Positions 43,559 through 50,003 of a DNA stretch of 50,003 nucleotides are shown here, in pieces. This DNA is from Bacillus sp. J37 (GTDB lineage: Bacteria; Bacillota; Bacilli; Bacillales; Bacillaceae), in contig NZ_JAEK01000038.1 of NCBI RefSeq assembly GCF_000518865.1, positions 1-50,003 on the forward strand, read 5' to 3'. Both the position numbers and the translations under genes were made by a program. Every line of letters starts with the position of its first letter. Position 1 is the first letter of the stretch. The notes beneath the pieces were generated by a model, which saw nothing but the letters and a program-made list of their open reading frames with translations, did no database searches and had not been told where the DNA came from.

Positions 43559-45269
43559 TTGCCATCTCTCCTTTCATTTGTGATTGAGAGATTTTTTGAT
43601 AGAGTGGAGAGTTTTTTAATAAATCCTGATGGGTCCCTTCAGCAATTAACCTTCCTTCATCTAATAACAGAATTTTATCTGCCAGTTTTGCTATGCTGAT
43701 TTTTTGAGTGATCAGCATTGTCGTACAGGAGTAGCTTTCAAGGGCATCCAACAACTTCTTTTCCGTTTTTACATCAAGTGCACTTGTACTATCATCCAAT
43801 AGAAGTATTTTCGGTTTTCGTACTAATGCTCTTGCCACAGACAAACGCTGTTTTTGTCCTCCAGAGAGATTCACTCCCTTTTGTCCAATTTTTGTTTTAT
43901 ACTTTTTCGGAAGCTTTTCAATCGTTTCATGTATTTGGGCTGCTTTAGCTGCACTAATTATTTGTTCATCTCTAGCATGACTGTTTCCCCAAGCGATATT
44001 ATTCTCTATTTCTCCAGAAAAAAGAACTGCTTCCTGTGGAACTAGACCAATTTGATTACGTAAAAACTCCATATCCAAAGTGTTTATTGGTTGATCATCT
44101 ATATAGATCGTGCCTGAATTCACTTCATAAAGTCTTGGAATAAGCTGAAAAAGAGTAGATTTCCCTGAACCTGTTCCTCCCATCACAGCAATTGTTTCCC
44201 CAGCATTTGCTGTAAAGGAAATTTCTCTAAGCACAGTTTCCTCTGTTCCCGGATAAGAAAACGACACATCATCAAAAATCACTTTCCCATCCGAAATCCC
44301 TGATACCTCCCCCTCATGTTTTACTTCTTCCTCTACATCAAGTACTTCCAAAATTCTTGAAGCAGATGCACGTGACCTTGACAAAAACATAATAATAAAA
44401 GAAAACATTGATAAAGCCGATGTAACTCTTAGTCCATAATTGACAATGGCAACAACTTCACCTACCTGAACATCTCCTCCTGTAACTTGTGCTTGACCTA
44501 TCCATAGAATCAACAAGATACCCAAATTCATGATCAGTAACAATATAGGCATAGAGGTTTCAATCATTCGTAAGGCTTTCACAGTGTTATCTTTTAGTGA
44601 CGAGGAGGCTTCTTTAAAACGATCCACTTCATGTTCCCTGCGAACATAAGCTTTAATCAGTCTCATCCCGATTAAATTTTCACGTAACACATCATTTACT
44701 TGATCTAATTTTGATTGGACATAATGGAACATCTTGCTCCCTTTCTTCATAATCCAAACGAGTACAACTATGACCAACGGAATCACTATGGCAAAAATCA
44801 TCGCAATTTGTGCATTCACAAAAAAGGACATGATTACAGAGCCAATAATAAGGAGCGGTGCTCGTAACATAATTCGCAGACCCATAAATAGGGTATTTTG
44901 AAGTTGGGTAATATCATTTGTCATTCGTGTAACAAGTGAGGCTGCAGGGAATTTACTTAATTTTTCAAAGGTGAAGGATTGCACTTTTACAAAAAGCTGT
45001 TTTCTTAAGTCAAATCCAAAGCCTTGGCTCACATGTGCGGCATAAAAAGAGTTAATCATACCTGAAGCGAAAGCAAGCAGTGATATTCCAACCATGATTG
45101 CTCCCCAAACCATGACAACGTCCATATCTTCTTTTAAAATTCCATCATCAATAATTTTAGCCATTAATAATGGGTGCAAAAGCTCCACAGTTAGTTCGAC
45201 AAGCATTAATGTTAATGCAATCATTACGGATATTCGATATGGTTGTAAAATTGATCGTAATTTTATCAT
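43539..45269 (-). CDS. yfiB: ABC exporter subunit with degenerate ATPase (YfiB-like)
   Basis: This 576-residue half-transporter has six membrane helices and an ATPase domain with Walker A GGTGSGKST and an intact LSGGQ signature. The catalytic glutamate is replaced by Asp (ILLLDDSTSA) and the H-loop histidine by Gln (LITQKIS). The intact LSGGQ would complete the canonical site of the YfiC-like partner. Exporters of this kind pump drugs or lipids; the substrate is unknown. GGAGG lies 12 nt before the ATG. Confidence 0.87.
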   Translation of the reverse strand: MIKLRSILQPYRISVMIALTLMLVELTVELLHPLLMAKIIDDGILKEDMDVVMVWGAIMVGISLLAFASGMINSFYAAHVSQGFGFDLRKQLFVKVQSFTFEKLSKFPAASLVTRMTNDITQLQNTLFMGLRIMLRAPLLIIGSVIMSFFVNAQIAMIFAIVIPLVIVVLVWIMKKGSKMFHYVQSKLDQVNDVLRENLIGMRLIKAYVRREHEVDRFKEASSSLKDNTVKALRMIETSMPILLLIMNLGILLILWIGQAQVTGGDVQVGEVVAIVNYGLRVTSALSMFSFIIMFLSRSRASASRILEVLDVEEEVKHEGEVSGISDGKVIFDDVSFSYPGTEETVLREISFTANAGETIAVMGGTGSGKSTLFQLIPRLYEVNSGTIYIDDQPINTLDMEFLRNQIGLVPQEAVLFSGEIENNIAWGNSHARDEQIISAAKAAQIHETIEKLPKKYKTKIGQKGVNLSGGQKQRLSVARALVRKPKILLLDDSTSALDVKTEKKLLDALESYSCTTMLITQKISIAKLADKILLLDEGRLIAEGTHQDLLKNSPLYQKISQSQMKGEMASVKTAN

Positions 45270-45754
45270 ACTGTATCTATCCTCCAGACTCTTAAATACT
45301 ATTCTATATGGAAAGGGCTTTCATTTCTTTGAAGCTATGTAATCTATAAATTATAAAAACAAACTGTATATAGTATAAGATTTAGTGTAAAAGTTGTTCG
45401 TTCCATTGCGCTCCAGACACTCCATTCGCCGGGGAGGAAGCTGAGCCTCCTCGGCTTCGCTTGTGGGGTCTCAGCCTTTCCTCTACTTCCCGCAGGAGTC
45501 AAGTGTCTTCCGCTCCATTCCACTATCAATTAAAAAATATTGAATAGCAACAATCTTTACGAAAAACTGCTTTCTTAAAAAAGTATATAGTGAAAAATGA
45601 GTATAAAAATAGTTTATCAATTATTCCATCACTTGCCGAGTAGAATGTACTATTGATTTTATGTATTAACTTGCTTTAATATCAAAAAAACTTAATAGTG
45701 ACAACGTATATCGACCATACTAAAAATTAGAATAAAACTTCAACGAGGTATCCA
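45270..45754. other. Intergenic region with repeat B copy 4
   Basis: This 485-bp gap between divergent genes holds repeat B copy 4 (45399-45525) and AT-rich flanks. The left flank should contain the exporter promoter and the right flank that of the CBO0543 gene, but I see no convincing boxes. No further gene is visible. Confidence 0.5.
45399..45525. repeat. Repeat family B, copy 4
   Basis: This palindrome is almost the same as copy 3. Its flanks, GTGTAAAAGTTGTTCG on the left and AGCAACAATCTTTACG on the right, are roughly inverted, which suggests terminal inverted repeats and a full unit of about 180 bp. Confidence 0.85.
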
Positions 45755-46297
45755 ATGAATCCTTCTATGCAAGATATTATGAAAGCTCAAGAAAAAGTTT
45801 CTACTTTACGCTGGTATTATTGGCGTGATGAAGTTGTTTTTACACCGCAATGGTGGTTTGTGCTCATATTTCTTATCTTTCTTTTTTTTGTCTGGATCCG
45901 ACTCCTTGATCATAGCAGAATATTCCCAATTTTATTATATGGGCTACTTACGTTTAACATAGCTACAGTTCTTGATACATTCGGTGGAGAGCTGCAACTT
46001 TGGGAATACCCAAAAATGGTGTTACCTTGGGGTCCAAGAGTTATATGCATTGATTTAATGATCTCTCTCTTCTTCATGATGTTGTATCAAATTTTTATAA
46101 AATGGAAAGCGTTTATTTTTGCTTCTATTTTCTTATCCGGTATATTCGCATTTGTTTTTGAACCGATTGCCATGTATTTAGGAATTTACAGACCATTGAT
46201 TTGGTCAAATCTTTATTCATTTCCTATTTATATTTTGTTAGCTATTTTCATCAGAGTGATTGTCGAGAAAATCTGTAAACTGAGGGCAGAAAACTGA
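45755..46297 (+). CDS. CBO0543 family membrane protein
   Basis: This 180-residue protein has about five membrane segments rich in Phe and Trp. The pattern WYYWRDEVVFTPQWWF near the N-terminus and VLDTFGGELQLWEYP in the middle fit the CBO0543 family of sporeforming Firmicutes. Function unknown. CAACGAGGTATCC precedes the ATG, a moderate ribosome binding site. No operon partner is seen. Confidence 0.75.
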   Translation: MNPSMQDIMKAQEKVSTLRWYYWRDEVVFTPQWWFVLIFLIFLFFVWIRLLDHSRIFPILLYGLLTFNIATVLDTFGGELQLWEYPKMVLPWGPRVICIDLMISLFFMMLYQIFIKWKAFIFASIFLSGIFAFVFEPIAMYLGIYRPLIWSNLYSFPIYILLAIFIRVIVEKICKLRAEN

Positions 46298-46421
46298 CTC
46301 ACTTATATTTCTCAAAATGAAGTACATATTTCACTTGAATTTTTTCCAAGTGATGACAATAATATGAATATTAGATCTATTTCGTGCATCGAAACAATTT
46401 TACATAAGGGAGATAAAATTC

Positions 46422-47660
46422 ATGGCAACCGCATCACTTCAAAAAAAACCTGCTTCCTTCCAACAAGAATCAGGAACAATGTACAACATTTTGTTTATTA
46501 TCGGTTTGTGTCATCTTTTAAATGACAGCATTCAGTCAGTTATTCCCGCAATGTTTCCCATTTTAGAACAATCGATGGGACTCTCGTTTACACAACTTGG
46601 ACTTATAGCTTTTGCATTGAACATGGTTTCTTCAGTTATGCAGCCTGTTGTCGGCTTATACACGGATAAAAAGCCGATGCCTTACGCCTTACCAATCGGA
46701 TTAACGAGCAGCATGTTAGGTGTACTTGGTTTAGCATTCGCTCCATCATTTTTAACAATCCTTTTATCGGTTATTTTTATTGGGTTAGGATCGGCCATTT
46801 TCCATCCCGAAGGTTCACGTGTTGCTTATATGGCTGCCGGAAACCGGAGAGGTTTAGCCCAATCGATTTATCAGGTTGGAGGTAATAGCGGTCAAGCGCT
46901 TGCTCCATTAATAACAGCTTTAATACTCGTTCCTCTCGGGCAATTTGGAGCCATTTGGTTTACAGTTGTTGCTGCCTTGGCAGTTGGGTTTTTATTTTAT
47001 ATTGCAAACTGGTATTCTCGTAAACTAAAAGAGATCAAAGCTACTAAAAAAATAAAAGTTAAAAATACCAATACAAAAGCTTTATCAAAGTCTATACGTA
47101 ACGCAGTCATTATTATTATCTTTTTGATTTTTGCTCGTTCATGGTATGTGAGTGCCATCTCAGGCTTTTATGCTTTTTTTGCGATTGATAAATATGAGCT
47201 CACGATTGCCAGTTCTCAGATTTATATTTTTACTTTTTTACTAATGGGAGCTGTTGGGACGTTTCTTGGCGGGCCGTTAGCTGATCGTTTTGGAAAACGT
47301 ACAGTTATCCTGATTTCTTTGCTAGCAACAGCGCCTCTATCATTATTGCTGCCATTTGTAGGTTCAACTCTATCTATAATTATTCTTGCACTAATAGGGG
47401 TTATCTTGATGTCCAGCTTTTCTGTTACCGTTGTCTATGCACAAGAGCTTGTTCCTGGTAAGATCGGATTAATGTCAGGGTTAACAGTTGGGTTGGCATT
47501 TGGCATGGGAGCAATCGGTTCAGTTGCCCTGGGTGCCTTAATCGATTGGATCGGCTTAACAACAACCATGATCGGTGTTGCTTTACTACCATTACTTGGT
47601 TTATTAGCATTTTTATTACCAACTGATCGCAAATTAACTGAATGGCAACAGACAAACTAA
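46422..47660 (+). CDS. MFS transporter, fosmidomycin-resistance (Fsr) type
   Basis: This 412-residue, twelve-segment exporter matches the Fsr group, with LCHLLNDSIQSVIPAMFPIL, AIFHPEGSRVAYMA and YQVGGNSGQALAPL. AGGGAG lies 9 nt before the ATG, and a promoter TTGAAT-N17-AATAAT can be read near 46336-46364. Fosmidomycin is the known substrate of E. coli Fsr; the natural substrate here is unknown. Confidence 0.87.
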   Translation: MATASLQKKPASFQQESGTMYNILFIIGLCHLLNDSIQSVIPAMFPILEQSMGLSFTQLGLIAFALNMVSSVMQPVVGLYTDKKPMPYALPIGLTSSMLGVLGLAFAPSFLTILLSVIFIGLGSAIFHPEGSRVAYMAAGNRRGLAQSIYQVGGNSGQALAPLITALILVPLGQFGAIWFTVVAALAVGFLFYIANWYSRKLKEIKATKKIKVKNTNTKALSKSIRNAVIIIIFLIFARSWYVSAISGFYAFFAIDKYELTIASSQIYIFTFLLMGAVGTFLGGPLADRFGKRTVILISLLATAPLSLLLPFVGSTLSIIILALIGVILMSSFSVTVVYAQELVPGKIGLMSGLTVGLAFGMGAIGSVALGALIDWIGLTTTMIGVALLPLLGLLAFLLPTDRKLTEWQQTN

Positions 47661-47672
47661 CTGAAAAAAATC

Positions 47673-47715
47673 AAAGGACAAATTCCATAAAATTTGGGAT
47701 TTGTCCTTTCTTTTA
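47673..47715 (+). terminator. Intrinsic terminator of Fsr-type gene
   Basis: AAAGGACAAAT..CC and GG.ATTTGTCCTTT pair, followed by CTTTTATTT. Confidence 0.8.
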
Positions 47716-47825
47716 TTTGAAAATAGTAGTCTAACTTACATAACTTACCAGAACTTTTAATCTATTTGTAACCTACGAGTCATATTTCTGTGTTATAACT
47801 AGATAGATGAGAAAGGGGTTGCTTT

Positions 47826-49025
47826 ATGCGAGCTTTGAAACAAACAATTGCCACAGTTGGAATCCTATTATTATCCTTACCTATTACATATGTGGCAAAA
47901 GCAGAATCAACAAATGACACGTTAAATCGTGCGAGTGAACAGCTAGAGCAGAATCAACAAACCATTCTTCAAAAGGAAAAAGAACAGCAAGCCATAAATG
48001 AAGAAGTGAATACTATTCAACAAAATGTACAAGCTCTTGATCAGGAAATTTCAAGCAGTGAACAAAGCCTAGCTGATGTTGAAACAAAGATATCAGAAAT
48101 CCAAAAATTAATTGAACAAAAGAAAGAAGAAATTGTTCTTCTTCAGGACAAGGTATATGCACGCGAAGATATTATGGAAAAGCGTTTAGTTGCTCTTCAG
48201 CATAGTGATCGTACAACAATCGTTATTGATACTCTTATTAATTCTGAAAGCATCGGTAATTTCTTTGAACGTGTTGGGGCCGTTGCCACAATATTGGATG
48301 CCGATCAAAATATCGTTGAACAACAACAAGCAGATATAAATCAAATTGAAGAAGAAAAGAAAGAAATCGATAAACAAGAACAACTTTTAGTTTCCCAACA
48401 GGCTGAATTAGAAACTAAAAGAGTTGAGCTTGAGCAAAAACGTATAAAAAGAAATCAGGCACTTGTTGCCTTACAAGATAAATATCAATCATTGTCAGCT
48501 GAAATTACTCTAGCAGAAAAAGAGAAGTCAACGATTCAATCTAAGATAAGCACAATTCAAGATCAGATAAAAAAAGAAGAGGAAGCTGCAAAAGCCAGAG
48601 CTGTTGAATTAGCTAAAGCTAAAAAAGCAAAGGAAGAAGCTGTTGTACAACAAACAGTTGCTCCACCGCCAACAGCGCCAAAAAAACAAACAACTACACA
48701 AACAACGAAAAAAGACAGCGACACTTCATCAAAATCAGGAAAAGAATTGTATGTTTCTGCAACTGCATACAGTCATGAAGATACGAAAAATGATGTGACT
48801 TATCTCGGTTATAATATTAAAAAGAACCCGAATATGAAGCTTATTGCCGTTGATCCCGGTGTCATCCCTCTCGGCTCAAAAGTTTGGGTAGAAGGATATG
48901 GCGTTGCCATCGCAGGTGACACAGGTGGAGCTATTATTGGACATAAAATAGATGTATTAATGCCTTCAAGTGCAAAAGCACTTCAGTGGGGACGTAAAAC
49001 CGTAAAAATTAAAATATTAGATTAG
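47826..49025 (+). CDS. Secreted coiled-coil protein with C-terminal 3D domain
   Basis: This 399-residue secreted protein has a signal peptide (cleavage near AKAES). A long coiled coil of the PcsB/CwlO type (about residues 30-265) is followed by a Pro/Thr/Gln linker and a C-terminal 3D domain. The domain shows YVSATAYSHED, AVDPGVIPLGSKVWVEGYG, AIAGDTGGAI and HKIDVLM, with the three aspartates that name it and are catalytic in lytic transglycosylases such as MltA and YuiC. It probably cleaves or binds peptidoglycan. The ATG at 47826 has AAAGGGG 8 nt upstream. Confidence 0.87.
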   Translation: MRALKQTIATVGILLLSLPITYVAKAESTNDTLNRASEQLEQNQQTILQKEKEQQAINEEVNTIQQNVQALDQEISSSEQSLADVETKISEIQKLIEQKKEEIVLLQDKVYAREDIMEKRLVALQHSDRTTIVIDTLINSESIGNFFERVGAVATILDADQNIVEQQQADINQIEEEKKEIDKQEQLLVSQQAELETKRVELEQKRIKRNQALVALQDKYQSLSAEITLAEKEKSTIQSKISTIQDQIKKEEEAAKARAVELAKAKKAKEEAVVQQTVAPPPTAPKKQTTTQTTKKDSDTSSKSGKELYVSATAYSHEDTKNDVTYLGYNIKKNPNMKLIAVDPGVIPLGSKVWVEGYGVAIAGDTGGAIIGHKIDVLMPSSAKALQWGRKTVKIKILD

Positions 49026-49037
49026 ATTTGGCAGCAA

Positions 49038-49090
49038 CAAAAGGATAGATAAACCAGAAAACCTTCTGGCTTATCTATCCTTTTGTTTTT
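49038..49090. terminator. Bidirectional terminator after 3D-domain gene
   Basis: A long stem (CAAAAGGATAGATAA against TTATCTATCCTTTTG, with inner CCAGAA against TTCTGG) is followed by TTTTT. It contains the stop codon of the convergent DUF2294 gene. Confidence 0.85.
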
Positions 49091-49731
49091 AAAATAACTG
49101 AAGATTCATTATCTAAGATAAAGACCATATAAGATTTATCCTCTTTAAAATTCCAATCAATAAAGATATCTTTGACACTAGTCTGAAAAACCTCTTCAAA
49201 TTTGCCATTTCGATGAAAGTGGCTTTTCTCTAATTCATCCTTTGTCATTTTCAATTCATCTGCAAACCCCTTCTGAATAAGAGATTTTTCAATAGGAACT
49301 AAAATTCCCTTTCTTTCAATTACATAAAGAGTTTTAGATAATGGATATAGTTTTATTTGATCTGGGACTTTTTCTACTAGTAGACTAATTCTAGCCACTT
49401 CCGATTCCAACAACTTCAGATTAACGTGGTCTTCCGGCATACATTCACGGCCTACTCTTTCATCTAATACAAACATCATAATTCCCGTATTATTCGGCAA
49501 ATTCCAATCATGGTAATGGTCAACAACATCTTGATTCAATGAAATCTCTACTACTCCTTTTAATTCCTCAATGGCATAATTAATAATAACGGTTCTAGCT
49601 TTTTCTACCTGATTCCTATAACCTTGTTGAATAAGAACTTCCTCCATAGGTGATATGAACCCTCTGATGTAAACAACCAAGTATCGGTCAGATAAAGTCG
49701 ATTGACATAATTGAGGACCTCTTCCAAATGT
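49075..49731 (-). pseudogene. DUF2294 protein gene, 5' end cut off by IS21-like element
   Basis: The frame encodes two copies of the DUF2294 pattern: YLVVYIRGFISPMEEVLIQQ with WNLPNNTGIMMFVLD, and VIERKGILVPIEKSLIQKGF with WNFKEDKSYMVFILD. Upstream of the TTG at 49680 the same frame continues with TFGRGPQLCQSTLSDRYLVV, and FGRGP is the usual start of the domain. It then meets a stop (TAA at 49732-49734), exactly where the IS21-like left end begins. The N-terminal codons are therefore missing and the gene is interrupted. DUF2294 has no known function. Confidence 0.75.
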
Positions 49732-50003
49732 TTATTGCAAAATAGAAGTGCAGACCTTTGCAACAGAAAAATGCAGAGTCCTGCACTTATTTTAATAAGG
49801 GCATAAAAAAAGACTTGCCAGTCACCCCAAGTCCCTCTAATGTAATGGTGTCGAATCAATACATGGAGGTTACGGAAGGATGCTAGCAATGTCTGATATT
49901 AATTGTATCAAAAATTTAAGAAACAACAAAGGACTATCAATCTCCCAAATACAGAAAATAGTGGGAGTTAACTGGCGTACTGCAAAGAAATACGCTGATG
50001 ATG
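49729..50003 (+). mobile_element. IS21-family insertion sequence, left end (partial)
   Basis: The left end appears to start at TGTTTATTGCAA. Two similar ~22-bp blocks follow at a 23-bp step, TTGCAAAATAGAAGTGCAGA (49735) and TTGCAACAGAAAAATGCAGA (49758), which fit the multiple transposase-binding repeats of IS21 elements. An IstA-like frame begins at 49880. The right end is outside the window. Confidence 0.65.
49880..50003 (+). CDS. istA: IS21-family transposase IstA, N-terminal part
   Basis: The frame reads MLAMSDINCIKNLRNNKGLS, then ISQIQKIVGVNWRTAKKYADD, which is the helix-turn-helix start of IstA transposases. It runs off the right edge of the window after 41 codons. GGAGG lies 10 nt before the ATG at 49880; an ATG at 49889 with GGAAGG 9 nt upstream is an alternative start. 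Confidence 0.7.
   Translation, partial: MLAMSDINCIKNLRNNKGLSISQIQKIVGVNWRTAKKYADD

Noticed and set aside
1-50003. tRNA or rRNA genes
   Set aside because: No TTCGA-type T-loop context with a matching acceptor stem and no rRNA-like stretch was noticed on either strand.

Overview
The window is chromosomal DNA of a low-GC, endospore-forming Bacillaceae species. Spore functions are visible (PdaA cortex deacetylase, a gamma-SASP-like protein), ribosome binding sites are strong GGAGG types, and intrinsic terminators are abundant. Much of the gene order matches the Bacillus subtilis yfjO-yfkM region, with further relatives of yflJ/nos, yfmR and yfiBC. It is not B. subtilis itself: it carries a class I fumarase, ugp and Dpp-type ABC operons and several repeat families.

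Layout. 1-823: a non-coding stretch with two diverged copies of a ~330-bp module, each with its own hairpin. 824-6423 (minus): yfjO rRNA methyltransferase, yfjP DNA glycosylase, pdaA, a 20-bp tandem array, class I fumarase and yfjT. 6744-17036: the conserved yfk block, with radical SAM YfkAB, an MscS channel, YfkD, a YczE-like membrane protein, the Ca2+/H+ antiporter YfkE, OsmC, MFS YfkF, the yfkJ-yfkI-yfkH operon, YfkK and the stress protein YfkM under a clear sigma-B promoter. 17118-22694: a five-gene Dpp/Opp-type ABC importer operon with a CcpA cre site at its promoter. 22797-26797: hydrolase, lipoprotein, DUF1992 protein and an MFS exporter, separated by palindromic repeats. 26859-29257: an operator-like palindrome, a two-hairpin RNA leader and yflJ, then nitric oxide synthase with a folate cyclo-ligase-like gene. 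29355-34966: ABC-F protein YfmR, a YtrA-type GntR regulator with its ABC transporter, and a small SASP-like gene. 35282-41691: an alanine/sodium symporter and the ugpCAEB glycerol-3-phosphate importer behind a four-repeat Pho box. 41729-45269: a heterodimeric ABC exporter with one degenerate ATP site. 45755-50003: a CBO0543 membrane protein, an Fsr-type MFS exporter, a coiled-coil/3D-domain wall protein, and a DUF2294 gene cut by an IS21-family element that runs off the right edge.

Repeats are a main theme. Family A (start AAAAGCGCAAGCGCC, end GGGGCTAGGCGCTGG) occurs six times, always in the same orientation on the + strand; one copy lies in the fumarase leader and one supplies the yfkK stop codon. 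Family B is a ~120-bp imperfect palindrome present four times.

The least explained signals are the duplicated module at 1-823, the 20-bp array upstream of pdaA, the orphan promoter-terminator pair at 10346-10503, the RNA structure before yflJ and the terminator hairpin inside the ugp leader. All start sites, promoters and operators here are read by eye and are not experimentally supported.
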